A stretch of DNA of 64,000 nucleotides, taken from contig NZ_AP018290.1 in NCBI RefSeq assembly GCF_002368415.1, positions 5,779,614 to 5,843,613 of the forward strand. Direction: 5' to 3'. This stretch comes from Calothrix sp. NIES-4105. Lineage in GTDB: Bacteria; Cyanobacteriota; Cyanobacteriia; Cyanobacteriales; Nostocaceae. Shown in pieces: positions 35,015 to 44,434 of this stretch. The first letter of the stretch is position 1, and the number at the start of each line of letters is the position of its first letter. The notes beneath the pieces are model-generated. The model was not told the DNA's origin. It worked only from the letters and a program-made list of their open reading frames with translations, and searched no databases. The position numbers and the translations under genes are program-made.

Positions 35015-35226
35015 TGTTTTATCTCCGTGAATGTATAATCGTTTTATTCGGTATAGAGCAGCGCTATCACTGTTTTTTACTTCAGTTGCCTCGTTGCATG
35101 TGTACATAATAAAAATTTTGCTCACGATAAAACATCGGAATAAAGTTCGGATTGTTATTGATTCTTTCCCCACCTATTTGTGGTCATCCTTTAGTTGGAG
35201 AAATCTGAGATATTTTCAAATATGAG

Positions 35227-36297
35227 TTAACAAATCCTAGGTAATTGCTCTCCTACTAACATATCAACAATTCGTTCGGCGCCGAAACCAGTCTTTAATA
35301 AAACAATACCTGCGGGTGCGTCAATTACTTCTCCAACTACGCGCGCGTTTATTCCTGCGGGGTGTGATTTCATTGCTGCTAAGACAGTATCAGCGTCTTC
35401 TCGTTTGACGACAACTACTAGTTTTCCTTCATTGGCTAAATACAATGGGTCGAAACCTAGTATTTCACACACACCTTTAACTTCTTCACGAACTGGTATT
35501 GCTGCTTCATCCAAACGTATACCCACATTAGCACTTGCAGCAAATTCATTTAAAACGGTTGCTAAACCACCGCGTGTTGCATCTCGCATTGCATGAATAT
35601 GAGGACACGCATCAAGAATAGTGGCGACTAAATCATTTAATGGCTGGCAGTCACTCTCTATATTACTATCTAACGCTAACTCACCGCGCGCAATTAAGAT
35701 AGCTGTACCATGATTCCCTAATTCACCGTTAATTAAAATTACATCTCCTGGTTGGATATTTTGAGTAGATATATTTACTTGATTAGGTATTACACCAATA
35801 CCAGTAGTATTAATAAACAGCTTATCTGCGGCGCCACGATGCACGACTTTAGTATCACCTGTAACTATTTGTACACCTGCTTTATTTGCAGCAGTTTGCA
35901 TACTTTTAACAACACGGCGCAGTGTTTCTACTGGCAGACCTTCTTCTAAAATTACGCTACAAGTTAAATATAATGGCTTGGCGCCACTAACTGCTAAATC
36001 ATTAACTGTTCCATTCACTGCTAACTCACCAATATCACTACCAGGAAAAAATAACGGGTCAACAACGTAAGAGTCTGTAGTAAAGGCAAGTTTATCTCCA
36101 TGTTGCATCAAAGAAGCTATATCAAAAGTTGCTTGGTCTTCAAGCGGCGCCAGATATGAGTTATTAAATGTATTAACAAAAATATCATCGATTAAATCGC
36201 GCATTGCTTTACCACCACTGCCATGCGCGAGAGTAATATTTTTATCTCGTACAGCTGTGCGTTTGTTGAGTCTAATACTGTAATCCGGATTTTTCAT
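35227..36297 (-). CDS. hypE: Hydrogenase maturation protein HypE
   Basis: 356 residues. AIR-synthase-like fold: LAHGSGGKAMRDLI, TDSYVVDPLFFPGSDIGELA, NGTVNDLAVSGAKP, DATRGGLATVLNEFA and NEGKLVVVV. The C-terminus ends PRIC; the last Cys is the residue carbamoylated by HypF and dehydrated to thiocyanate to give the CN ligands of the NiFe site. It overlaps the upstream VOC gene by 26 bases. In related strains hypA and hypB follow; here the next gene is a bacteriocin precursor, so those two are elsewhere. Confidence 0.95.
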   Translation of the reverse strand: MKNPDYSIRLNKRTAVRDKNITLAHGSGGKAMRDLIDDIFVNTFNNSYLAPLEDQATFDIASLMQHGDKLAFTTDSYVVDPLFFPGSDIGELAVNGTVNDLAVSGAKPLYLTCSVILEEGLPVETLRRVVKSMQTAANKAGVQIVTGDTKVVHRGAADKLFINTTGIGVIPNQVNISTQNIQPGDVILINGELGNHGTAILIARGELALDSNIESDCQPLNDLVATILDACPHIHAMRDATRGGLATVLNEFAASANVGIRLDEAAIPVREEVKGVCEILGFDPLYLANEGKLVVVVKREDADTVLAAMKSHPAGINARVVGEVIDAPAGIVLLKTGFGAERIVDMLVGEQLPRIC

Positions 36298-36658
36298 AAA
36301 ATGTTATACATACACCATTTGGGTCAAGCACCACAAATTCTTTCACTCCCCAAGGTTTGGTTTCTAGTTTGCCTTCTTGATGAATCATTTCACTATCAAT
36401 GGATAGCAATTCATCGTAATATTTTTCAAGCTGGTTAACCTGGATACGTAAAGCTATTGATTCAGCTAAGAGTACATAATCGTTTTTAACTAGGAAAATT
36501 TCTGCTGCATCACGTTGGACTATTGCCATGCGCGCGGGTTGTCCTTCTTTGTGGATAACTTTAAAGCCCAGTTTTTCGTAGAATGCTATTGTACTTTCCA
36601 CATCGGCGCCAGCAGGAATCAAAGGACTTATATTTCCTAATACAGGTTGTTGAGTCAT
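36272..36658 (-). CDS. VOC-superfamily (glyoxalase/bleomycin-resistance-like) protein
   Basis: 128 residues with the VOC pattern: ISPLIPAGADVESTIAFYEK, LGFKVIHKEG and a C-terminal WGVKEFVVLDPNGVCITFYE that ends in the usual metal-ligand Glu. Bleomycin-resistance-like proteins of this type may bind rather than catalyse. It overlaps hypE's start and probably shares its mRNA; a role in hydrogenase maturation is not known to me. Confidence 0.8.
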   Translation of the reverse strand: MTQQPVLGNISPLIPAGADVESTIAFYEKLGFKVIHKEGQPARMAIVQRDAAEIFLVKNDYVLLAESIALRIQVNQLEKYYDELLSIDSEMIHQEGKLETKPWGVKEFVVLDPNGVCITFYEKSGLQY

Positions 36659-36717
36659 ATGATGTTAGAGTTTTGTAGTAATAGCTACAAAAAACACTAG
36701 CATAGTTCCTTTAGGGG

Positions 36718-36933
36718 TTAAACTCCTTTCTCTACATGTCTACCTGCGTGTTTATCTATATGTAGCTGTCCACCTACTGCCCAGTTTTCGCGTTCAAATT
36801 CATCAATATGAACTGTTACCCACTCTGGTTTTGTTCCCATTGTTGCTACTAGAGCGTCTGTAATTGCTTTTGCTAGTTCTCGCTTTTTGTCTACAGAATG
36901 ACCCTTGGCTATCTGTACTGTTACGAATGGCAT
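36718..36933 (-). CDS. 4-oxalocrotonate tautomerase family protein
   Basis: 71 residues from ATG 36933. The mature N-terminus must be PFVTVQIAKGHSVDKKRELA with the catalytic Pro1, which fixes the start; the upstream 16 open codons are not coding. Arg and Trp positions (TKPEWVTVHIDEFERENWAV) resemble the family. Nostoc-type hyp clusters also carry a tautomerase-like gene between hypD and hypE; its job there is unclear. Confidence 0.85.
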   Translation of the reverse strand: MPFVTVQIAKGHSVDKKRELAKAITDALVATMGTKPEWVTVHIDEFERENWAVGGQLHIDKHAGRHVEKGV

Positions 36934-36964
36934 ATTATTTTGCTCCTTTGTATTATTTTGTGTA

Positions 36965-37107
36965 CTATGCAACGGATACAACAGATGTAACGGATGAGTT
37001 ATTCGTCAAAAACGAGATTATAGTTATTTAAAATCAGTTATCCGTTACATCCGCTTATCATCCGTTGCCAATCTTCTCCTCTGCGCCCTCTGCGTCTCTG
37101 TGGTAAA
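36965..37107. repeat. Inverted ATCCGTTACATCCG repeats plus CAGAGAC-type heptamers
   Basis: GATACAACAGATGTAACGGA at about 36970 is mirrored by TTATCCGTTACATCCG at about 37038, giving a loose hairpin. Next to it TCTGCGCCCTCTGCGTCTCT (37080-37100) belongs to the heptamer family seen elsewhere. It fills the gap between hypD and the tautomerase. Confidence 0.6.
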
Positions 37108-37153
37108 AAAATACATGTCACTGCACAGGCGCCGAATGCCCGTGCTACAATTG

Positions 37154-38278
37154 CTAACTCCGCGCCTCGTTAAAGACTTTGGAGAATCGACCATATTTAT
37201 AGTATGCAGCGCAGGCGCCTTCTGAAGAAACCATGCAAGTGCCCATTGGGTTTTCTGGTGTACAAGCGGTTCCAAAAACTTTACATTGCCAAGGTTTGAG
37301 AACTCCTTTGAGAATTTCTCCACATTGACAAGCTTTATGGTCGGCAACTTGATTGTTGGGAATGGCAAATTTTGCTTCAGCGTCAAAGCGCGCGTATTTA
37401 GGACGAATTTTAAAACCTGAAGCAGGAATGTGTCCTAAACCTCGCCATTCAAATTCAGAGCGGACTTCAAACACTTCATTCATTGCTGTGATTGCTTGAA
37501 TGTTTCCTTGTGTCTCAACAACTCGACTATACTGATTTTCTACTTCGCAGCGATTTTCTGTTAATTGTCGCAGTAACATCCAAATTGATTGCAGGATATC
37601 TACAGGCTCAAAGCCGGATATTACTATCGGTTTATTATAATCTTTAGGAATAAAATTATATGGATTACAACCGATTACCATGCTGACATGACCAGGCCCT
37701 ACAAACCCATCAAGTTGTAAATCTGGGTTATCGAGTAAAGCTTGTAGTGCTGGAATTACTAGTACGTGATTAGAAAATAAACTGAAATTATGAAGATTTT
37801 CTGAGAATGCTTGCTTAATTGTATAGGCAGTGCTTGGAGCAGTTGTTTCAAAACCAATTCCGAAGAAAACTATTTCTTTATCAGGATTATCTCTGGCGAT
37901 TTGTAAACTATCTAGTGGTGAGTAAACCATACGTATGTCGGCGCCTTCTGAAGAAGCTTGTAATAAGCTCGCTTTGGAACCGGGAACCCGCATCGCATCA
38001 CCAAATGTTGTAAATATGACATTTGTGTGTTTAGCTATCGCTATCGCATCATCAAGTTTTCCTTTTGGCATCACGCATACTGGACAACCTGGGCCATGTA
38101 TTAATTCGATTGTTTCTGGTAGAGCATCTTCAATACCGTATTTAAAAATTGAATGCGTATGTCCCCCACATACTTCCATAATTTTTATACGTTTGTTTAA
38201 AATTTTAGATAATATTTCGATTTCACGGAGTAATATTTCTCCAAATTGCGTTTCTCGGTACTCATCAACGTATTTCAT
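37154..38278 (-). CDS. hypD: Hydrogenase maturation protein HypD
   Basis: 374 residues. Signature motifs: MEVCGGHTHSIFKYGI, LIHGPGCPVCVMP, GFETTAPSTA, GPGHVSMVIG and the C-terminal iron-sulphur ligands in CQCGEILKG, CKVFGTACTPENPMGTCMVS and EGACAAYY. HypD holds the 4Fe-4S cluster and, with HypC, assembles Fe(CN)2CO. Full length. It lies 71 bases downstream of hypC. Confidence 0.96.
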   Translation of the reverse strand: MKYVDEYRETQFGEILLREIEILSKILNKRIKIMEVCGGHTHSIFKYGIEDALPETIELIHGPGCPVCVMPKGKLDDAIAIAKHTNVIFTTFGDAMRVPGSKASLLQASSEGADIRMVYSPLDSLQIARDNPDKEIVFFGIGFETTAPSTAYTIKQAFSENLHNFSLFSNHVLVIPALQALLDNPDLQLDGFVGPGHVSMVIGCNPYNFIPKDYNKPIVISGFEPVDILQSIWMLLRQLTENRCEVENQYSRVVETQGNIQAITAMNEVFEVRSEFEWRGLGHIPASGFKIRPKYARFDAEAKFAIPNNQVADHKACQCGEILKGVLKPWQCKVFGTACTPENPMGTCMVSSEGACAAYYKYGRFSKVFNEARS

Positions 38279-38349
38279 ATAATTTTCAGATTTTAGATTA
38301 ATTTAATAGATTGATTTACTTAAACTTAGCTATGATAACCCTTAGCCAA

Positions 38350-38610
38350 TTAATTGCTAAGTGCTGCTTGCGCGGCTGCTAGTTCTTGCAAGATTTGCAA
38401 GGTTTCAGCCGCTTCTTTCTCATTAATTCGATTCATTGCAAAGCCCACGTGTACTAATACCCAATCTCCAATGCAGTCAGTAGGGGAATGATTTTCGTCA
38501 ACAATGCAGGCTATATTTACTTCGCGCCTGACTCCACCGACATTTACTACAGCTAGTTTATTATTGGTATCAGTAATTTCAACAATCTGACCAGGAATTC
38601 CTAAGCACAT
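38350..38610 (-). CDS. hypC: Hydrogenase maturation chaperone HypC
   Basis: 86 residues. MCLGIPGQIVEI with the essential Cys2, then VGGVRREVNIACI and GDWVLVHVGFAMNRINEKEA, all HypC hallmarks. It carries the iron precursor between HypD and the large subunit. It starts 22 bases after hypF's stop. Confidence 0.96.
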   Translation of the reverse strand: MCLGIPGQIVEITDTNNKLAVVNVGGVRREVNIACIVDENHSPTDCIGDWVLVHVGFAMNRINEKEAAETLQILQELAAAQAALSN

Positions 38611-38632
38611 AAATACCTTAGATTTTGAGTAA

Positions 38633-40960
38633 TTATTTAATTAATCGTGCAGCGGCGATTACTGCTTGTCCTAAAGATATGCCACCATCGTTACAAGGTA
38701 CTAAACTATGAGTAATTACTTTTGTATCGAATGTTGCTAATTTGCATTCAAGTTGTTTTAACAAAATAGCATTTTGAAAGACTCCACCTGTTAAAGCAAT
38801 TTGATTAAATTCATATTCTTGTCGCAGATGGCTTACCATTTGAACGATAATATTAATCAAGCCTTGATGGAATTTAGCTGCGATAACTTGCTTTGGTATA
38901 TTTTGCTGCAAGTCATCTAAAAGTTGAATCCACATATAGCTTGAATCAATATAACTAATATTATTTGATTTTTCAATTTCAAAGCTATAGCTTAGTGATT
39001 CTTTATTATTTTCATCAATTAAAGCTTCCATTTCAATTGCTGCTTGTCCTTCGTAACTACATGTGTCACGACAAATACCAATAGCAGCGGCAACAGCATC
39101 GAATAGGCGCCCAACAGAAGAAGTTAGAGGTGAATTAATTTGTTTACTTATTAGCTGATTAAGTAGTGATATAGGCTTTGTTTGTAAAAACTGGAATAAT
39201 TCTAAATTGCCATACTTAGATACTAACTCTTGCCAATTATATCTTGTTACTAAATTAGCATAAGTATTGCGCCAAGGTTGATGAATGCACAGGGCGCCTC
39301 CTATCATAGGAACTGGTTTAAATGCTGCAACTCTGGTAAACTCGCGATAGTTAGCTAAAAGAAATTCTCCTCCCCAAAGCGTTCCATCTTTACCATAGCC
39401 TAAACCATCGAAAGCAATACCTAAAACAGGCGCCGTATTTATATCTACATTATTCTCTGCCATACAAGCAGCAACATGAGCATGATGATGCTGTACTTCA
39501 ATTAACTGGTTACTAGCTGCTAATTGTTTTCCAAACTTCGTAGATAAATACTCTGGGTGCAAATCTGTAGCAATTGCTTCGGGTTTATGCTCAAATAACT
39601 TTAAATATAAATCCAGGGTTTCTTGGTAACTATTAAATGCTGCTACATTTTCTAAATCTCCTAGGTGTTGCGAAATAATAGCTTTGCCGTGACGCAGTAA
39701 GCAGAAAGTACTTTTTAACTCACCTCCCATTGCTAAAATTTGAGGTGAAGAAGCAAAACCAGAGGGTAGGTTAATAGAAGCAGGTGCATACCCGCGCGCG
39801 CGTCGAATGATTCGAGTTTTATCACCAACAACTCTAACCACCGAATCATCGACACGATTAATTATATCTCGGTTATGGAGAAGAAAATAATCAGCGATGT
39901 TACCTAACTTCTCGCGCGCTTCAGAGTTATCAATACACTGGGGTTCATCAGATATATTGCCACTAGTAAATACAATCGGACGATTCATCCGTTTGAGAAT
40001 AAGATGGTGAAGCCCAGTATATGGCAACATAAAACCGAGAGTATTAGAGTTTGGCGCCACCGAAGCAGAAAGAGAAGGATAATTTTTGTCACCTGCCCTT
40101 ACTAAAACAATAGGCGCCTTGGAAGATTGAAGTAATTCACGTTCAATAGCATTAGGATTACAATATTTTTCAATAACAGCAATATCGCGCGCCATCAAGG
40201 CGAAGGGTTTGTGGTATCTTTGTTTTCGTTGGCGGAGTTTTTTAACTGCGGTTTCGTTTGTCGCATCGCACGCCAAATTAACTCCACCGAGACCTTTGAT
40301 GGCAACAATTTCCCCTTTTTGTAACAAAGTGCAAACAGCATCAACTTCATCCAGCATTGAGAACATAGAAGCTGTAAAAGGTTTACCATCAGCGCGTTCT
40401 AACCATGCCTTCGGTCCGCAAATATGACAAGCTATTGGTTGGGCATGAAAGCGACGATTTTTGATATCGTTGTATAAGTTCAAGCATTCGGGGCAGATAG
40501 CAAAGCTTGCCATGCTGGTGTTACTGCGGTCATAAGGTATGGAACGAATAATGCTTAGGCGTGGTCCACAATGGGTACAGTTGGTAAAAGGATAACGGAA
40601 CCAACGACTTTGAGGGTCGAAGATTTCACTTTGACATTGTACGCAGGTGGCAGTATCAGGAGTAATTTCAGTATTAATTACATTATTAATGCTTTTAGAA
40701 ATTACAAAATCATCAAAGTTAAATTCACCCTCAGAGCGTGTCCGCGTTATTTCATTTATTCTTGCCAATGGGGGGCATTCTTGCTGTAATTGGCGAACAA
40801 ATTTATCTAAAGATTTCTGACTTCCTGATACTCGAATAATAACTCCTTCACCATCGTTATAAACTTCACCACATAACCCATTTTCTACAGCGATGCGATA
40901 AACTGTAGGACGAAACCCTACTCCTTGAACTGTACCGCGTACTCGTATTTCTTCATACAT
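38633..40960 (-). CDS. hypF: Carbamoyltransferase HypF
   Basis: 775 residues from ATG 40960. The open frame reaches 41110, but that extension translates a non-coding heptamer repeat. Domains: acylphosphatase (RVRGTVQGVGFRPTVYRIA), two zinc fingers (CVQCQSEIF...CTHCGPR and CPECLN...CHICGP), a YrdC-like ATP domain, and the Kae1-like carbamoyltransferase with EVQHHHAHVAACMAEN and ALTGGVFQNAILL. It makes the carbamoyl group used as the CN precursor on HypE. Confidence 0.96.
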   Translation of the reverse strand: MYEEIRVRGTVQGVGFRPTVYRIAVENGLCGEVYNDGEGVIIRVSGSQKSLDKFVRQLQQECPPLARINEITRTRSEGEFNFDDFVISKSINNVINTEITPDTATCVQCQSEIFDPQSRWFRYPFTNCTHCGPRLSIIRSIPYDRSNTSMASFAICPECLNLYNDIKNRRFHAQPIACHICGPKAWLERADGKPFTASMFSMLDEVDAVCTLLQKGEIVAIKGLGGVNLACDATNETAVKKLRQRKQRYHKPFALMARDIAVIEKYCNPNAIERELLQSSKAPIVLVRAGDKNYPSLSASVAPNSNTLGFMLPYTGLHHLILKRMNRPIVFTSGNISDEPQCIDNSEAREKLGNIADYFLLHNRDIINRVDDSVVRVVGDKTRIIRRARGYAPASINLPSGFASSPQILAMGGELKSTFCLLRHGKAIISQHLGDLENVAAFNSYQETLDLYLKLFEHKPEAIATDLHPEYLSTKFGKQLAASNQLIEVQHHHAHVAACMAENNVDINTAPVLGIAFDGLGYGKDGTLWGGEFLLANYREFTRVAAFKPVPMIGGALCIHQPWRNTYANLVTRYNWQELVSKYGNLELFQFLQTKPISLLNQLISKQINSPLTSSVGRLFDAVAAAIGICRDTCSYEGQAAIEMEALIDENNKESLSYSFEIEKSNNISYIDSSYMWIQLLDDLQQNIPKQVIAAKFHQGLINIIVQMVSHLRQEYEFNQIALTGGVFQNAILLKQLECKLATFDTKVITHSLVPCNDGGISLGQAVIAAARLIK

Positions 40961-41010
40961 ATATATCAGTCCTAAAGAATTTATAAAACTCTTCCTTCTC
41001 TTCTTTCTTA

Positions 41011-41242
41011 CCTTTGTGTCCTTTGTGCCTTTGTGGTTTATAAATTTTGCCAGATTGGCGCCTTTATTTAAAATCTCTCTCTGTGTCCTCTGTGACGGGC
41101 GTGGTAACAATACACACCCTCATGGTGAGTTATATTACAAAGCCATTGATTGGGCTAATGTATTTTTTTATTCACTATAGAGACGCAGAGAACACAGAGG
41201 TAAGAAGAATAAACCACAAAGACACAAAGAACACAAAGGAAG
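41011..41242. repeat. Inverted pair of CACAAAG heptamer repeats
   Basis: CCTTTGTGTCCTTTGTGCCT at 41011 on is mirrored by ACCACAAAGACACAAAGAAC at about 41212, enclosing about 170 bases with CAGAGAC-type heptamers on both sides. The element separates hypF from the NHL-repeat gene; no reading frame within it. Confidence 0.7.
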
Positions 41243-41286
41243 AGTTAAGAGAAGAGAACAGATTCTAACGAGATGGAAGGGATTAA

Positions 41287-42450
41287 TCAAACATCCTTTA
41301 AAAGGCGCCATGATAAAATTCGATTATTTCCAGAATCAGAAATCACGGCAGTATTGCCACATATATTGATGCCATAACACCAATTTACGCTGTCTCGCTT
41401 TGGTAATCCAAAGTTACCATTCTCTGATTTACTTTTAAAATTCTTTTGTCCCACTAACGCATCAGCATCTGCCCCATACAATGATAAAATAGATTTAGAC
41501 TTTTTCCATCCCAACAACCGCGAATTTGCAGTATCCGCCACTATCAACCAATCACCAAATGCATCAACACCGTATGGCATACTGAGACTACTAGCATTAG
41601 GAAAATAAACTCCTTGATTTAACTCAACAAAATCAAAGCTTTTTTGCCCCAATACTACAGTACAGGGAGTATTATTTTCTGTTGGCATTTCCTCCCAAAT
41701 CATCACACGGTTATTACCAGCATCTGTGATAACTAAATTTTCTCCCCAAAATGTAATGTCATGGCACCAACGCATACTCGAAGCGGATGCAGTTGCACCA
41801 CCATTTTCATTACGCTCAACCATATTTGGTTGTCCTAAGACCAAATCAGCGGGTTGACCATTCTCGCTAGGCAATTCATACCATACCAATACCCGACGAT
41901 TACCAGTATCCGCAACAAACAGCTTACCTTGATGATAAAAAACACCGTAACACCAATTAAGCGTATTTGCCGCAGCAACTTGTTCACCTCGATTTGGTCG
42001 ATTATCAGTAAAATTAGTTTGCCCTAGTACAATATCTGCTGGCACATTGCTATCTTCTGGAACTTCCTTCCAAATTAAAACGCGATGGTTCCAAGCATCA
42101 GCAACAGCCAAACCGCGACCACAAACACAAATACCTGTTGGTACACTCAGAGTCGTGTTTCCAGGTGTAGCTTTAGCATTTTGTCCTTCATGAAAAAAAT
42201 CAGGTTGTCCAATTACCCAGTCAGCAGCTTGACTATCTTGAGATGGTAAGTTTTGCCATCCTAATAAGCGATGATGTCCAGTATCCGCAACCCATAGAGG
42301 GCCAAATTCTTCCACCAAACAGGCGCCACGGGGACCAAACATTTCAACTGCACTAGGCGCCAAAGGTACAGCGAATTGTTCAGGTGTAGCAATTCTGCCT
42401 AAAATTACTTCGGCGCCTAAATCTGAAAAGGGTAATTTTGGAATCAGCAT
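41287..42450 (-). CDS. NHL-repeat beta-propeller protein of the hydrogenase cluster
   Basis: 387 residues with six or so NHL-type repeats: LWVADTGHHRLLGW, LAVADAWNHRVLIW, LFVADTGNRRVLVW, LVITDAGNNRVMIW, LIVADTANSRLLGW and AVISDSGNNRILSW. Each blade also carries a VLGQ-x-(N/S)F segment. In Nostoc sp. PCC 7120 a similar protein is encoded between the uptake hydrogenase structural genes and hypF and has been suggested to help mature HupS. No signal peptide, so cytoplasmic. Confidence 0.85.
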   Translation of the reverse strand: MLIPKLPFSDLGAEVILGRIATPEQFAVPLAPSAVEMFGPRGACLVEEFGPLWVADTGHHRLLGWQNLPSQDSQAADWVIGQPDFFHEGQNAKATPGNTTLSVPTGICVCGRGLAVADAWNHRVLIWKEVPEDSNVPADIVLGQTNFTDNRPNRGEQVAAANTLNWCYGVFYHQGKLFVADTGNRRVLVWYELPSENGQPADLVLGQPNMVERNENGGATASASSMRWCHDITFWGENLVITDAGNNRVMIWEEMPTENNTPCTVVLGQKSFDFVELNQGVYFPNASSLSMPYGVDAFGDWLIVADTANSRLLGWKKSKSILSLYGADADALVGQKNFKSKSENGNFGLPKRDSVNWCYGINICGNTAVISDSGNNRILSWRLLKDV

Positions 42451-42468
42451 TGCCTATGATATTATTCC

Positions 42469-42945
42469 TTACTTAACAGCAACAACTTTTGTAATTTCAG
42501 GACAGTATGCTTGAATCGTCTGTTCAATGCTTTGAGACAAAGTGAAATTAGAAGATGCACAACTCTTGCATGTACCAATTAATCTAACTTCCACCACATC
42601 CGGTAATTTAATTGCTACCAACTCAACATCCCCGTTATGGCTCTTTAAACTAGGACGAACTTCTTCGAGAGCGTTTTGTAAACGTTGTTCAAGCTTTTGT
42701 TTTGGAGGTTTAACCAACTCATGATAAGCCAACACACCATATACAACTTCATCTTGAACAGCATTACGCAAAGCCGACATTGATTCTTGCTTGACACTTT
42801 TAATTAAGCGCGCGAGAGCTTCTTTATGTAAAGCCTCAATAGCCCTTTTCAAGCCAGCAGCTACACCACGCTCTCGTTCATCCCAATCAGCTATAATAGC
42901 CTCAAAGCGACTAATTTCCTTAACAAGCTCTTTCAAATCATTCAT
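42469..42945 (-). CDS. NifU-domain iron-sulphur protein of the hydrogenase cluster
   Basis: 158 residues. The C-terminal 75 residues are a NifU/Nfu domain with the Cys pair in VRLIGTCKSCASSNFTLSQS (about 125-140), binding a transferable 4Fe-4S cluster. The first 80 residues are helical. Same strand and 18 bases upstream of the NHL gene; this pair precedes hypF in Nostoc-type clusters and is thought to serve the FeS-rich small subunit. Confidence 0.88.
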   Translation of the reverse strand: MNDLKELVKEISRFEAIIADWDERERGVAAGLKRAIEALHKEALARLIKSVKQESMSALRNAVQDEVVYGVLAYHELVKPPKQKLEQRLQNALEEVRPSLKSHNGDVELVAIKLPDVVEVRLIGTCKSCASSNFTLSQSIEQTIQAYCPEITKVVAVK

Positions 42946-43399
42946 TGATTAAAAATTAATAGTAATGTATGGTGCGTAGTATAGACATCTTGCCTGTCCT
43001 ACCAAAGCAAAAAAACATATTTTTATCTTGTTTAGACTTACGCGAACACCTGTAGGTTGGGTGGAGCGTAAGCGAAACCCAACATAAAGATTAAATTTTT
43101 ACCACAGAGACGCAGAGTACACAGAGAGAGTTAAAATTGGCGCCTGGTTTTGATAGTTAATTATTTCCACCCACTTACGATAAAGTTTTTAGTTTGAGTC
43201 AGTAATAGCTTTCACGCATCAACTCACAATTGTCGCAATATCATAAGTCCTGCTTGTTTTCAGTGTAGCCATTCCATTCTTAAATAAAGTACCTTTAATT
43301 ACTTTTAATTGAATTACCAAAAATCACTTTAGCTACAAAAATCCATAACGTTGGAAGCAATAACACTTTAGTGGCGCCATACTATCTGACAGGCGCCAG
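42946..43399. other. Gene-free repeat-bearing stretch upstream of the hydrogenase cluster
   Basis: A hairpin GTTGGGTGGAGCGTAAGCG...ACCCAAC lies at 43056-43083, a form common as a dispersed cyanobacterial repeat. CACAGAGACGCAGAGTACAC at 43103 is a heptamer repeat. GGCGCC occurs three times. hupS/hupL, expected upstream in Nostoc, are not here. Confidence 0.65.
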
Positions 43400-43785
43400 T
43401 CTATAAATTCTTAGGTTGTAAAAACAACAGAGAGAAGTTAATTAAATCAATCTATACCCCCCCTCCCCTAACTTTGTCTTGAAAAAACTACTAGTACACC
43501 TTAAAGTATTGATATAGAAAGCTGTGATAATACCGAACAGAATACCGAACAGTACACCAAAAATACCGAACAAAATCAAATCGCTCAAGATTGTTCGGTT
43601 TCTTGTTCGGAATCTGAAATCCAATCTACGCAATCAATACAGCAGATACCGAACAAATTGGAAGATAAAGACAAGGGGGGGGTACCCGTAATTTCAGTAA
43701 TGACAATACTGAGTCTTTAAACTGTTAACTTAATTAAGTAACTATACGCAGTCAGGTCGAGTGAAACATCGGCGCCGAATATTGA
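43400..43785 (+). pseudogene. Decayed 3' part of a RepA-like helicase gene
   Basis: The DNA aligns with 47290-47670 of the intact helicase gene: TAAATTCTTAGGTTGTAAAA versus TAAATTCTTAGGTGGCAAAG, the CCCTCCCCTAACTTTGTCTT stretch, the AATACCGAACAG repeats, and GACAATACTGAGTCTTTAAA. Indels destroy the frame. It marks a former upstream copy of the whole module (RHH pair plus helicase). Confidence 0.8.
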
Positions 43786-43964
43786 GCCATCAGAGCTAAA
43801 TAACGAATCATCACACCACGGTCGGTAGCAATGTGTTTTCAAAGTGTCAACACTTTTTAGGCATCAATGTTTGAACTAATAGCCGTAATGCCTACAGGAT
43901 GTGTTGCTATAAGCGTTTGAGGCGTTTAATGTGGTGAGTAAGAAGTGTTGATATTTTATGTCTT

Positions 43965-44159
43965 ATGCCCACCATTAAAAACCGAATTACATTTCAGGCT
44001 AGCGACGAAGTAAAGGACGCTCTCGAAGAGTGCGCCGCCAACAGGGAACAGTCTGTAAGTGCCCTGATTGTGGGAATCTTGCGAGAATACTTTATTAAAG
44101 AGGGGTATATAGAAAACCCAAAAAAGCGACTGGTAACAGCAAAGCGTTACAAAACTTAA
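43965..44159 (+). CDS. Ribbon-helix-helix DNA-binding protein (copy 1, first gene)
   Basis: 64 residues. ITFQASDEVKDALEECAANR and EQSVSALIVGILREYFIKEG fit a MetJ/Arc (RHH) fold: one strand and two helices. Followed 20 bases on by a second small gene, a pattern repeated at 44826-45283. Likely a copy-number or transcription regulator of the helicase module; by context. Confidence 0.7.
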   Translation: MPTIKNRITFQASDEVKDALEECAANREQSVSALIVGILREYFIKEGYIENPKKRLVTAKRYKT

Positions 44160-44179
44160 CTAAAAATAATTCTAATGAC

Positions 44180-44407
44180 ATGGTACATAATGGCAACAAT
44201 TTGGGTTATACTCCTCATGTACCATGTTTAGAGGATATAGAAATGATTACAGTAGGGCACCCAGACGCTGAACTGTTAAAAGTATTTCTGCACAAACAAG
44301 AGAAGCAAGCGCTAAAAGAATTCGCAGCCAAAAAAGGCATACCGATGTATCACCTTGTCAGAGGGATGATTATCGAATTGCTTGAGCAACCAAAAAAATC
44401 TGCTTAG
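44180..44407 (+). CDS. Small RHH-like protein (copy 1, second gene)
   Basis: 75 residues: VFLHKQEKQALKEFAAKKGI and PMYHLVRGMIIELLEQ resemble CopG-type ribbon-helix-helix. The N-terminal 20 residues are also conserved in the paralogue at 45050, supporting this ATG rather than the Met at residue 22. A terminator follows. Confidence 0.7.
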   Translation: MVHNGNNLGYTPHVPCLEDIEMITVGHPDAELLKVFLHKQEKQALKEFAAKKGIPMYHLVRGMIIELLEQPKKSA

Positions 44408-44408
44408 T

Positions 44409-44434
44409 CCCATTTACCTATTGTGGTAAGTGGG
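44409..44434 (+). terminator. Intrinsic terminator after the first RHH pair
   Basis: CCCATTTACC and GGTAAGTGGG form a 10-bp stem (with one wobble) around TATTGT, followed by CTTCTCTGTTTTTT. It ends the first RHH pair. Confidence 0.7.

Noticed and set aside
40960..41110. 50-residue N-terminal extension of hypF
   Set aside because: Translates a CACAAAG heptamer repeat; HypF proteins begin at the acylphosphatase domain.
43442..43633. 63-codon minus-strand frame with FGIFGVLFGILFG repeats, and its counterpart at 47337-47597
   Set aside because: Both are the antisense of the AATACCGAACAG array in the helicase gene and its decayed copy.
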